NCBI RefSeq assembly: GCF_949628265.1
Contig: NC_088788.1
Span: 34,210,335 to 34,274,334, forward strand
Direction of reading: 5' to 3'
Source: Cloeon dipterum
Taxonomy: Eukaryota > Arthropoda > Insecta > Ephemeroptera > Baetidae
DNA: 64,000 nt
Shown: one piece after another, positions 1 through 13,300 of the stretch
Layout: each line of letters begins with the position of its first letter
Position numbering within the stretch: the first letter of the stretch is position 1
The notes under the pieces: generated by a model
Databases searched by the model: none
What the model saw: the letters and a program-made list of their open reading frames with translations, nothing else
Told to the model about the DNA's origin: nothing
Program-made: the position numbers and the translations under genes

Positions 1-1356
1 TCACTCAGATATTTCATGAATGTGTTAGTGCGGCGTGTGAAATAAATTAGTCAGTCAATATTTAGTTAAATTCTTATTTGTAGACAGATATTTTATTATT
101 ATTGCTTAACAATTAATATAAAATATTACATCAATCATAATCTCATAGATCAGTTTACTTTGAAATTTGATTCAAGCTTTTTGATTATCAATATTTACAG
201 TTTTTGGATTATGTACAGAATCAAACTTGAATGTCTTCTGTATTACAAAACTATATGAAATTGAGTTATAAGAGCCACTTGTTAGCTAAGATGTAATATG
301 ATTGAAAGATCGATACAAATACCAAGGCTCTTTTATTCACTGTTTGTTTTGAAGAGTTTTCGACATTATTTTTATCTTTTAAACCCTCACGAGAGATAAA
401 TGTGTTCAAAACAAAAATCAAAATGCATGTGAAGGTAATCCTTTCAATTTTTTACCTCTCTATATAGACAAAGCTGTCTCCACTTTACACTCTAACTTTT
501 GCATCTGTTTCTTTGCAAAGCGAATTCAAACAATCAAATTAATGGCCGCATTTTATCGCTCTGCAAACTTGCCGGCTGATCGTATACGCGGCCAACAGCT
601 TGCTCCTAATATGCAAATCGACTTTGGCACGTGAGGGTTCGATGTTATACTGATGAGCCAAATTGTGATATTTCTCTCTTGGTTTTGTAGAATTAAAATT
701 CGTTTTTATTCGCGAGCAAAATTTAATTGTCTCCTGTTACTCAACATCTTATCAATGCAATTTTTCGTCCTTTAACTCGATTGTAGGCTGTGACAGCAGG
801 CGCTTTGAAGCTGAAGTTTCGGTCTCATGTTATCACGTAAGAGGACACGCACGCCTTTTTCGGATATTATACATTATGATGGGTGCATCATGCTCCTGTT
901 GACTTCTTGTGCCACCACATATGCGCCCCATCTGCGTCTCACTCAGCCCATATGCATTATACGCTACTCCTGACGCATACCTTCCCCTGACCTAATAGTC
1001 TGTCTGCGCGCACGTATTAAAACGAGAACATATGCTCAAGATTATACACGCACGCTGCCAGCACAAGATCTTTCAATGCAGCGCCACACGTGTCGTGCAT
1101 TTACCCGGAAAATTTGTTATATTTTTTATTATCGCTCGACGAAACCTACCATATTAGTTCGGCTGATAACACTCGACGTTGGTCATTTTATCAAATGAAT
1201 AATTAAAACCAACGCTATACTGGCTCACTAAACGAACTTTTTTGCTGAATGCCAAGGTTCGGGTCTCTGCCCTTTGCGATAACTTTTATTTATTGCCTTG
1301 AATTGTTTTTATCACTCACACACGGTATTTGATTTTCTTTTCTCTGCGTGTTTCAG
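1..1356. other. Intron or upstream sequence of the pointed-like gene
   Basis: No coding exon is recognisable here. The first coding exon in the window opens at 1357 after a TTTCAG acceptor and needs one base from an upstream exon, so this stretch is probably intron and the gene starts left of the window. It is AT-rich with scattered CpG-rich patches. Confidence 0.5.
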
Positions 1357-4300
1357 ACATCCCAACTCAGGTGCCCCCGTTGACACCGGGCACCAACAAA
1401 AAGATGACAGAGGCCCTGAAGGCGTCGTTCGCTTCTTGGGAAAAGGAGCAGGTCCACTTGATGATTCCAAAGGGTACGTGTTCGAAAAAATTTCCATTTT
1501 TCTTAGCAAATCACACTACAGAGGAGCTTGGGCTACCTTTCCGCCTCCCCACATTAATGTCTTTGATTGAAACGCCAGACATTTTTTTAGAACCTCTGCA
1601 CAGCACTTCCCGTGGGCTATGAGCTCACTGGGTCCCAGGCCCCAATAAGACCGCGAGCGGATAACATGGTCCCTGAGTGGCCCGAGTGGCCGCAAAGGAG
1701 CTTGGGCCCAATTTGGCCATCTTTTCGCCTCCACGCACCGAGGTCTTTTATTTGAAACCCCAGACATTTATCCATAAAGCCGCTGGAAAGGTGCGCAAAC
1801 CAGCAATTGGCGAGTCGGCGCCGGTGCGCCTCCCAGCCCGTTGAGCTATATTTGAGTCACTAAACTAACCACTTTTTGCCATCTCTGACATTGGGTAGCC
1901 AGTATTAGATCTCGGAACTGCTCAAATACCTCCCATCGCTTTGACACTCCTGAGAATGTCTTAACAACGGATTTGTCCCTAGAGCCGCTGGAAATGTGTG
2001 AAAACCAGCTAGTGGCGCCTCCTACCAGCCTGTAATTTTACCATCTCTGACATCAGGCAGCTAGTAATAGGTCCCCTACCTTGACACTGCTAGCAATGTC
2101 TTTTAGAAATTGAAACCATTTAGTATACTGGTTAATCCCGGAAAATTAGCAAACTGATTGTGAGTTTCCTTTAACGTATCTCTAGCTAGTTTCTCTCTAG
2201 CAGACTTGGGAATGAAGTCAAAATCAATTAATTTATCGATTTAAATACCTTACCAAATTTATATTATTTCAAATTTAATCTCGTTGGTCGGATTTATTCA
2301 TCTATTCGTCAGGTTGTCTCCCAACTGACGATTTGCTAATTACGAGGACAAGTCCGTTAAATTTCCCCTCCTCGCGTGAAAACTCTTGAACGGAATTATT
2401 AAATTTTCAAGCCACTTGTTGCATACACATTGTGTGTTTATCGCTTGAGCGTATATGCATATATGCAGAGTGCTACGGCGCGCTAACAGGTTGGCGTCGG
2501 TGCGATGGAAACAACGGCAGCGGGGGGTTGGGGTTCCGAAGGGGAGCGCGCTAGATTAATCAAAGTCAAGTGCAATTAATTGCTCTCTGGAATTGGATTC
2601 AATTTACGGGCAAGTACGCAGTAGCTCAACTGTACTTCGTGGTGGATATAGATTCAATTCGCAATTTGGGGAGGAAGAAAGAGGAAGCAGTGCGTTTTGC
2701 ATATTAGTCATTTCGGACGCGCCGTCGAAATGCCTTTTGTGCGCGCGGGCGCGAGCTGACTGTCTGAGCGAGAGCTCAATATGAAATATTATACATTTCC
2801 TATAATATGTGACATCCATTAATTAATGCAGACCCTGATGTCATGCGAGGGGACGCGTCGTGCATGCCTAAAGTCGCGCCGACTAACTGCTGAATGCATT
2901 GAACGAGAGAGAGAAAGAGAGACGCGCCGTCGCACGTAACGCCGGGCAACCGTCAGCGATGCACTCGAAATGTACAATTAATATCGGAACGCTGTAAATT
3001 TAGCAACATTAATGTGCCGCTTATGCATAAAATATACTTCGAGTTTCGCAACACTTCAAACAAAGTAAAAAGTTAAAAATATGTGTTTGCCGCCGTGGTT
3101 ACACCCAAAAACTGGCTTTCATAATTTAAATGTCAGAGTAAGAGAGAGAGAGAGAGAGAGAGGAAAACAAACGGTGCGTTTTCAAGGTATATACACCATA
3201 TTATTTGCCCTGTCGCAATCTCGCGTCTGGCGGTTGATAAATTCCCGCGAGTCATCTTTGTCGCAACTCGGCCGCCGCACAATGCTCTCCGCGCGGCGGT
3301 ATTAGCAATTCGCTGCGTGGTGATGGCCGCGTCGGCGGCTTTGTGTGCCGTGAGCTGAGCACCAAAGCAAGGCCTGCTCTGGACCGCGCGTGGTTCGGCG
3401 CGAAAGGGTTGGGCGGCGCGCGTTCGGAGCCAATGCGCACAGGCCCCGCCTCCGGCGAGGTCAAGGGTCCAGCCGTGGGAAGACGCGCCTGACCCCCGCG
3501 CGCGATGCTCGCTCGCTGCACTGCACTTCTTCGCTCGCTGCTCGAAACAAAGAGAAGAGAAAGAAGCGAGCGCGCGCGATTTATTCATGATGGCAGTTTT
3601 AATGTTGGCCGTGCGCCGCCGAGCGGAACAGTAATGATACTAGGCAAGGACAAGACGTGCGAGCCGTCTGCCTGCCTGCCTGCTTTTTCCTTGAGACTCT
3701 TCGCCGAAATTAGCAATCAAGAACAGTCCTGACACGTGGTCGTTAATTGTAATTTGTTGCTCGGCGCAAGAAAGCGGATTTTGCAACATGCGCACCCACC
3801 ATTTGGATTTTTCCTCTGACGTCGAATTGCAAATTGATTTGGAGAATAGGCGCGGTTCAAGTTATTTATTCGGAAATAAACCAATTGTTTGTTAGTTTCC
3901 GCTGACGAGGAAGTTTTATTGTTATGGGAAATTTCTCCATCTTACTATTAGAAACGGCGATTTTTTTATTGTTCTTCGCCGTAAATAAATAATTTTCTTT
4001 CCTGCCAATTCAGCATCGAAAGTAGATTTTATCTTCAAAAAATATTATCTTTCCTTTGCGGATTGAGGTCGCTGAAAGACGCAAATCAATTAACGTCTTT
4101 TTATTTCCCTCTGTTCTTGGAAAGCACGTAAACTGCTATCAAAGGTGTGTGTTTAAAGCTATGGTTGAAAACACAAATCCATTTTATGACAAGTAAACGC
4201 CCTGCTTGAATAAACAGTAATGAGAAAGCCGCTAGAATGGTTGAAATTTTTTGGAATGAATATATTGCACACTCGTACTCGTGCGGTTTGGTACTCGTGA

Positions 4301-7300
4301 ACCCAATTGAGCATGCATTGCTATGCAGTCCCGTTATGGAAAAATTGGCATTTTCTTCTATAAAGAAAGGCCAATCATAACGAAAAATCAGCAGCCGCTC
4401 TCCATTCGAAAAACAACATTAGGCACTTGAATTTTTGCTGAGAAAACATATCGCGGCGTGATCGAGTTTGAAAAATGCATCGCATCTAATGGGCCTCTCA
4501 GCGTCGGTTTTTCCCCGTCCGACCCTTTGTTGGCGGAACACGTGTTGTGATATCTCGATCCTCTTGATGTCCCTTTCTCTCAAAACGAAAACCAGCATCG
4601 AGCGCACAATGTTGGATTGAAGGGGCTAGTTGATTGTTGCAACTACCCCAGCAGCGTTACGGGGCGGGACAGGCTTCTGGCAGAGACCCATTGATCTCGG
4701 CAGGGCCTGAATAGACCACTCGTCACATCAAGCACTCACTACATCATGTTATGGTATGCGTCCCCCATTCATGCGCGCCAGCCAAGAGGAGAGAGCGATG
4801 ATCATATTGCCTCCATTATGCATCCAAACCTACAGCGTTTTTATAAACTAACGAGTTTCTTTTATTCCTTTTTGATTGCAGATCCGCGGCTGTGGACCGA
4901 AGCCCAAGTGTCCCAGTGGCTGCACTGGGCCACCAGAGAGTTCTCCCTCGAAGGCATGGGCTTGCAGCAGTTTAACATGCGTGGCCGCGACATTTGCAGC
5001 ATGGGCAAAGAGGCGTTTCTCGGTCGGGCGCCACCTTTCATGGGTGATATCCTTTGGGAACACTTGGAGATTCTCCAAAAAGGTATATAAGTTTTTCTCT
5101 ATTAACTGTTGTTAAATCGGATATGAAATCACGAAGCCGCACCAGTTAGTCACCCTTTCCGCTGGAGTCCCCCCGTCAATTGACTCGGAACGACGCGTCT
5201 TCACAATAAATTCTCAATTCCCCCAATCCATTCATTTTGACACCCAGAATTTACTTACACCGGATTTACTCCCGGAGCGCGCTCTGTTGCTTGTAAACAT
5301 TAAATTGACCCTCGACCATGGGGGCCATAAAGTCACACTCATCTCGCCCACATGGTCTCCCCCAGGCGCAGCTTAATCGCTTTTTAATTCACGCCCCGAC
5401 TTGCTTTTATTCTTTTCCGCAGATGTCGAAAGGGACCGAATCATCTCGATGGAGCCCACTTTCGAGTCCTGCGTGCCTGATCTCACAGACATACTCCCCC
5501 AATACACTTCCTTGGGTCATGAGCCCCTCAAGGCCATCCACATAATGGGGAGCGCTCCGTCGGCGCCCTCGGGCTCCGTCGGCGGCGGCACCCCACCGCC
5601 CCACCCCACGCCCAACGGCCCCATGAGCGCGGCTTCCTCGTCCGGCTCTGGAAGAGGCCTCCACAGTTCACCCTCCTCGTACCTGGCCTCAGAAACAGGT
5701 GAGTTTCGAATTTTTCCTTAAATTGCGGTTCCGTATATTCTATTTTTGTTATCTTATTTTTCGTTTTCTTGAGGAAACCTCTTCTGGGAATCCCTTAGGA
5801 AATCCCACTGCACGCAATCAAAACGAGAAAACAAAATTAATGGACGCGTTGGCTCAACGCTGCGCGCAGAGCAACAAGTTGTTGAAATTTACTTTTAGCT
5901 GTACATTAGTGAATACATGCAAGCCGACTCCTCCATTTACTAGCTCGCGCGCCGCATTTGACGGACGAGTCCTGCTCCTCGGCTGGAAACAATGCCCTGA
6001 AATCCCTGCGACCAGTGAGCGACTCTCTCGACCTCTACCTGAATAATTGAGCACAAAATGGCGCCGCGCGGGGGAGGGAGCACCAAGCGTGGCGGCCTCG
6101 GCACCAGTGACGGTGCTCGCAGCTAGCCGGCCGTGACCAAAGCCTTTCCATTTTGTGCAGTAATTAAAACTAACGCGCGCACTGCTTCTTTTCGAAACTA
6201 AAAATAAAAATAAAATACCGCCGACAAATTATGCTTTTCGGGTAAGCGGTACATTTTTTGGGAAAGGACGGAAAAGGAAACAAGCTGCCTCGCGGAGGAA
6301 GTGCATTCAAATCACCGCTACTGCGCTATCTATGACACTTTGGTGCGAAACAGAAATCTACACAGAAGCTGATTATTGCACTGCAAAGACAAGGAGGAAA
6401 ATCTTTTGTCTTTTATTGTGTGAGCTGGATTTCGGCTTTAATCGCGGCGAGACACGCGAAATTTCACGCGAGCTGATTTATATTACTCACACTCTCGGAT
6501 TTACAAGCTGCTTACATCATTCGCCGCTCTCAAAATCTCCTGAATATTTATGAAAATAATTTACAACCCTCTCCGCAGGGTGAATGCCTGAAATTCCTCG
6601 AATTATGAACGCAATAAACTTTCAGTTTGATTCCAAATAATCCTCAGAAGTTGCGCACGTTCTGCTTTTTAAGTTGACGTAGACATATTTCTATTAAATT
6701 TGTTTTTCCTTGTTTAATCCTGCGCATTTGTTCCACTCTTGTGGCTGATTGTTGTGAGTCATGATGACAGATTTTCTTGGCCTTTTGCGGATATTCGGAG
6801 CTGTCTCCTTGAGTCATAATTTATTATCTCGTTATCACTGCGGGTTGCATCGCAGCTAGAGACGCTCGAGCGCGAAACAGAAACAATCGTCAAGCTGCAG
6901 TTCCATTTATTCGGCTGCTATCTCTCGAGCAGGAAGTTCTGAGACACAAAGATAATTCGTCGGCACCACTCAATAAATTTTCAGCGCGCGTGATTGTGAC
7001 GAGAGCTGCGGCTGCTTCGCGTGCGCCAGCGAAACCAAAAGTCGTGTGTGTGTGTGTATTATGTTGGCTCGTTACAGCATCACACACACAAAGAGACAAA
7101 AAGAGGCATTATTACATTTATTATACCCAGCGCGTTTAGGAGCATTATGTTGGTCCACATTATATGTATTTGTTTCAACTCGAGTGTGTCCGAACGCGCC
7201 TATTATTCTAACAATCCTCCGCGCCGCGAGTAGTGGGATGAGCCAGGCTGCTCCCTTTCTATCGGATTTCGGCGTCTTTAGTGTATCCTCCGCAGAGCCG

Positions 7301-10300
7301 CCAAGCAGCCGCAGCCGCATCGCAGCAGTACCTGGCACAAAGTTCTCGGTAGCGAGCGGCTCGGCTCTTTTGCGCGTAATTGCGGGGCAGTAAAAAGAGC
7401 GCCGCCGTGGTCCAATTTACGCGTGCCGATTTTGGCGGCCGCTGGATGCTGTGGAAAGGTGAGAGATACACATACACTTTTAATTCTCCTCGCGTGTCTC
7501 ATTACGATAATTTATCGCCTATTACTTAGAATAATATTTATTGCTCGGCGCACGAAAGCAAAGTGTGTGTGTGTGTGTATGTGTGCACTGGTTGCGGCCG
7601 CGGCTAGCTCCTCGGGCGATTTTGTGCACCGCGCGCGCTTGAAAGACGAGCCGAACCACAGGAAGCGGGAGACAAAAGAGTGAAAAGAGGAGCTTCCTGA
7701 CACGTGCGGCTGTGCCACCTGAGGAATGGTCGTCACATCCGCCGCGCGCACGTAGGGCAGGTCGGTGCGGGGGTAGCTTCGCGGCTCATTATTATTTCAG
7801 CACGCTTAGCACCGAAGCGAGCGATTATTTTGGATTTTTGTCATCTGGCGGCGCGCATATCGTGTTTCAAAAGTGCGTTTTCTAAGGGGGTGGGGTTTTT
7901 TCTTTCGCTTTTGCATTTTCTTCAAAATAACTGTGCAAGCAAGAAAGTATTGTTCACCTTCCTGGGGGCCGTGTCTCGTTTCAATTTTGCTCTGTTCACT
8001 CCAACAACAGAAATAAAAAATACAAAATTGAGAAATAGCGATTAAAGATGCATTAGACGCAGTATACGGAGAAATTTCATGTAAATTTATCTCGTGTGTA
8101 TACAATTAATTTACCATTTCGCGGATGAGTGAAACTGCTGCTCAGGAGCACTTACTTTCAAAAGTGTGATTTGCATTTTGGCACATCCACATGGCCAGCT
8201 ATCGACGCATATAAACACGCGGCATCGCGACGGCTGTTCATTGTTTGCATATTGCATCGGCTGAGCTGCTTTTTTTATCGCGGCAGCGTGAATATTTATA
8301 TCGCATTGTCAGGAACAGAAGTGGAGCGATCCAAAGAACTTCCCGTTCACTTCCCCCGCGCGATCAAAAGAAAACAATTCAGCCTTTCTTTCTTTCTTTT
8401 TTTTATGTATTTGAACGCATCTGACCCTTTCTTGAAGACAAGTCCAGGTGCGCGTCATGTCTCTTTCACTTGAGGGGTGGAGCCGCCCCTCGGCAGACAG
8501 GGAGGGAGCATTTTTAAGCGCACGAGACAAAACGCGCGCTTTGATTCGTTTTGATTGGCACACGCGATGAAAGGCCTAAACAAATATTTGGCTCGCGGCC
8601 TGTTAACATTTTTCTCCGTGTTAGCACGCATCATCGAGTTCATTGGGGGATGACCAGGCGGGTGGAAGTGCTCAAGTGGCTCCTTCCTCTATTATTTGAT
8701 CGCGAGAACAGGGAGAAAATATTGGTTTTATTGCTACTGACACGACATTGCTGATAAAGAGTTTAGATCGTGTTTTTTTAACTGTAAAGATTTTTTGTGT
8801 CACTATTTACCCTCAAGAGTGGCTGTGAAATGTAAACGGCTTTTCATTTGGAAAATGGCCGACTTTTTAGGTCAATATAGTCATTTTTAGATGGATGTTT
8901 TAGTTGATTTTTCCTTGAAAACTTTCCATGCTGCTGTTGAAGGGAGTTCTTTTTATTTTAAAGCAACAAATTAAGTAACTATGTGTCAATAAACTATTTT
9001 ATAAAACATTACTAGAAATCCCCCTCCAAGAAAAGCTTAAAACCCCTAAAAATTGCTATACTTAAAAAAACCATTAGGGCTTTTGTAAACTAACTAAAGA
9101 TTTTGTCTACTGAGAGCCTGTTAAAAAAACATATTTGAAACAATTTTTCGATTTTTTTGTTTAAATGGCTCCGATTCGTGCTCATTTGGTGCTATCATGA
9201 AGTTTGAAAGGTCAGACAAGTTATCAGCCGTCTAAATTTCGCATCCCTGTTGCAAATTAGCTCCCTCGAACTCTCCGCAAAGTCTCCCCCGGTGCGAGCG
9301 AAAGAACAAAAGTCGGCCGCGTGCAATATAAAACGCGCAACTTGTTTGCCAAAGCGCAAAGGGTTGCCGATTTCGCGCACCCCCGACCCGTTCGATGGCT
9401 TCAAAAGGCGCGCGCGGATCAAAGGATTATTACGCGCGGCGCTCACTTAATTAATTTGAGCGCGTGTATTGTTCCTCGGGTCACGCTTTCTCGCGGCGGC
9501 GGCACCGCATGCAGCAGCAGCAGCTCTTTCGGCTGACGTAACGATTGTGCCTGCCCGCCGGGTGTGTCCCCCCGCCGCCACCGCGCCGCAGGAAGTGCCG
9601 TGCGTGGCAGCTTCCGAGCCTCTGCCGATTTTCCACCGCGCCAGTGTAGTCTCCCATGGACCATGTACATTGACTACCTCGACTATTTCTTGCCCTTTTC
9701 CCGCGATGCAGGTAATTTAACGGGGCAATTATTGTTGAATGAACGGGGGTGGACGCTAACCTTTTTCCTCTCGTCACACACGCGTGGTTTGTTTCGTTTC
9801 TCCCCAGGAGTGTTTTTGTTCGCTCGCAGGAGGAAACGGAAAGTGCTTTCCTGATTGATTTCTACGCACTCTTTGTTGAATAACAGGACAATGAGTTGTC
9901 TGTCATGACCCAGTGCCGCGGTTTTCCTACATGAATCATAGGCAATTTATCAAACCCAATGAGATTAATTTGATTTGAAGTTAAAAGCAGCTTCGGTGTG
10001 TGATTTTTTTGCGTTTTGATGCTGATTTTTGTTTCATTCGTCGATAAATAAGAGCTAATGCACCTTTTTCTATTTCATTTGCTAAACCGAATGATATTTA
10101 AAAGTATTCCAAACACTTGTAAGATAAAATAACAGCTAACAATTTCAATTGGAAAAAATATGGTGAAAATATTGACTAGTTTGATGCAAAAATAATAATT
10201 TCACATCGTTTACTGCCTGATTTTTTACCTATAAATCGGGTTTTTAGCATTTAGAAATAAATTTAACAAGTCAAGTGATTTTTTTTTTATCTGCTAAATT

Positions 10301-13300
10301 AATCTCCATTATTTTATAAACTAGCCGCATTCGATTTCAAATTCGAATTTAACCATCAGCGATTCGCAACGAGGCGGCAGTTAATAAATTTCAATCCTCT
10401 TGGCAGTCACTTCCCGCAGAATTAAAATCATAGAGCGCAGTTTGAGCGACGTTCGTTTTAATGTTGTCCATGTGCAGACTCGCAATCTCGATTCTGCAGC
10501 GAGTGTCCTGATTTGAAAAATGATTTTTACAGTCCCTCCCGTGTGTCAGTCAGTGTATATCACATGCAGCCGCGTCGTAGGTGCTTGATATTGACCGGAA
10601 ATAAGAGACAGCAGCCGAGAGTTCATTTTCGTGCTTTGTGTGTGCGAAGCGCATCCGGTCTGCGGCTCGCTCGCTCACAACTCGAAAACGCTCCGCTCGC
10701 GCACGCTGTGCGCGGCATTGTTTTTCAGCATAAAAATGTGTCTCTCTGATACACATCGCGCTCTCGACCAGAAATTTTCAATTGTTCAGCCTCGTAAAAA
10801 AAATCAGGCAACCCAATTTGAAAAGTAGTCCGCGTCACGCAATAGATTTGAGAAATTTCGCTTTCATATTGCTTCATAATTTTCTTTAAGTTAATATGAA
10901 ATTAAAGTTTTATCGGTTCGCCTCTTTTGAGATGGGCTATTCTTTTTAAATTGAAAGTACAGAAAATTTGTGTAATTCATCTTTACTTAAAATATTATCT
11001 AGCGATTAAGGAAATGTTAAGTAAAATTTAAATATTTGAGAAAATCTGCTCAAAAGTGTGCATGCTAATCAAGGACTGTCTCCCCACTGCAAAGCCACGA
11101 TTTATTTTACAATTTAGGAAATTTTTCCTCATAATTCGCACACCTTTGGATAGATAGCCTCGAAAGGGATCGAAATCAAGCGAAAAATAATTAATTTTTC
11201 GTGAAATTTAGCAAAAATTGAAATTCAACTGTTGCTTAATCCTGATTTTAGAGATTTACAATTAACACAAAGAATTCTGTTGTTGCTATAGTCAAGAATA
11301 AAAATGCTCTTAAATGTTGTTCTGCATAAAGATCTACTTTAACTCACTTCAAAGAGGATTCCTTTTTTTTCGGTGGACGCTTTTCACTTAAAATCATTGC
11401 ATGACTGAAAACACCAAAGCCGGCATTAATTTGTTGCGCCACGCTATGCCTTGCCTCCTTTCTGCAGAGGTGTCTGAACAAACGAGACGGCGAAACGAAT
11501 GCAAATCAATTCGCACCCGACGCAATAAAATTCGGCGAAAAGCCGGCGTGATTTTTTTTATTGTAGTCGCGCCCCGAAGGCGACACCTTGGTCGGTCCCT
11601 TTTAGCAGGGCAATCAAACATTTTACTTTTTACGACAGGGTGATTTACGATATTTTCTCTATCCTTCGCAGGTGGTTACGGCGGTCTCCTCAGGTCGCCG
11701 GCGCAGATGCGAGCGGAGCAGGACGCCTCGAGTCCTCCACCGCCGAGCGGGGCGCCGCCTCCGCCGTCGTCTCAGCCGTACCTCCACCTCAGGAACACCC
11801 TGTACCACATGAAAGAAGGTGAGTCTGAGTCGCGGATCACGCAAATCCCTTCAATGATGCTCGCCCGTTGCGTGCCACCTGTGAAACAGAAGCCGCCGCC
11901 GCGTCTCTCTTTCATCACGTAAATTTCAAACTTTGAAACTGCCACGGCCGAGGAGTTATTTCACGATCGAGCTTTATTTGTCAGGCTGTGCTGAACTAGT
12001 AACAAATTAATAATTAATTTAGATTCAAATGCTTGCAGCAGATTTTTTTTTGTTCGGTAGTATATTTCTTCTGATGTTTTGCATTCCATTAAAACATCTC
12101 TATTAATTGCGGTGCGTCGTGTGCGGTTTCTAATGGAGCCCAATCATGATCCATTTTATATTTTTATTGCACTCGAAAAGTGAGAATGACGTAGATCGTA
12201 GTACGCTTCTAAGAAGGCCGTTTTTTTTTTTTTTTATTCTTTAATTGGCTTTTCGTAAATCAAAACGCGCGCTGGCTCGCTTTTCCTTGAAATTACACAT
12301 TCGCCGCGATTAGCTATCAGCCCTTGGGGCCCAGCTGCCGTGATTTTTCTCCTTCTGGCTCCTGCGGTCGAAAGATAAAGAACAGAAAATGTGGTTCTCT
12401 AGTGACCGCGCGCGACCTTAGGCCCCGTGCTATCAACTGACACTTTTATCGCGTTTTAATAGTATTTGTCACTCGTGCTTTATTTTGCACAGCTCAATTT
12501 CCGGACCGTAAGAAAATATTTTGCGTTCCCTTGTTGTTTCCCGAGTTTATCGCCCTTGCCTGGTTTTTCCTTCTCCCATATCTGCGCTGCATAATTTGTT
12601 TTCTGTATTTTATTATAAATTAATGATAACTGTCAACGGAGATTTAAAATATTTTTTTAATATTCATATTTTGTGTTTTTAAAACCATCTGCGAAAAAAT
12701 TGTACAAACGCCTTGAAACTTTGTTTTTGTCTTTAATTTTTTTCTATAAGAGTCGAACGAAGGAAATTTCATCAGCATTCAGAATATTTTCGGTTTTTAG
12801 CTGTACATTAATCAATAAAAGGCTTGGTGGAAAATTTATATTTTTTCTCAGAGCGTCAAAAACGAACCACCAATCGATTTGTCTCATTTAACTAAGTCTA
12901 CAAACCAAAATTCAGTTAAATTTAGCAAAAAGTGCATTTTTAAATTAATTTTAATATTTGTGTCCACTTTCTTAAAATCTCCAAAAATGCTAAAATTGAA
13001 AAATATGTTTGCACGTGGTTTGATTTTGGCTAAAACCAAATCGTTGAACACTCCTTGAAAGACTTAAAAAATTAGCAACTCAACGAATTTTCCAGAAGAA
13101 AAAATTCGCTAAAAGGCTTGGACAATTTTAATAATTATTTCCATTTTTTTCTGTGCAGAGACGGACCGTGAGGGAAGCTACACAAGCTCTCAGCTGGAGG
13201 CCCTTCCGTCGCCGCAGCACCTGGCTGACCTGGGCGCCGGCCACGAGGAGGGCTACGTGCCCCAGTACCACGACACAGACGCCGAGTACCACCCGATGGA

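Larger units (their letters stand above)
1474..4881 (+). other. pnt intron between the two PNT exons
   Basis: It holds a SINE-like repeat with a partial second unit (about 1596-2110), a GA microsatellite, and a strongly CpG-rich block at about 2690-3600 that could be regulatory or an unrecognised 5' exon. Open frames in the CpG block overlap on both strands and look like composition artefacts. Confidence 0.5.
5699..11671 (+). other. Largest pnt intron, about 6 kb
   Basis: It alternates AT-rich and CpG-rich blocks (about 5930-6190, 6840-7800, 9200-9720) and carries TG/CA microsatellite runs. It contains the candidate alternative first exon at 9663-9711 and a weaker one at 7446-7458. No other coding exon is evident. 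Confidence 0.5.

Noticed and set aside
3133-3588. 151-codon minus-strand frame and overlapping plus-strand frames in the pnt intron
   Set aside because: CpG-rich DNA is open on several frames at once. The residues (Ala/Arg-rich) reflect composition, with no splice or family support.
9657-9674. Upstream ATG as the start of the alternative pnt exon
   Set aside because: It reaches a stop after five codons. The ATG at 9663 is the one in frame with the donor.
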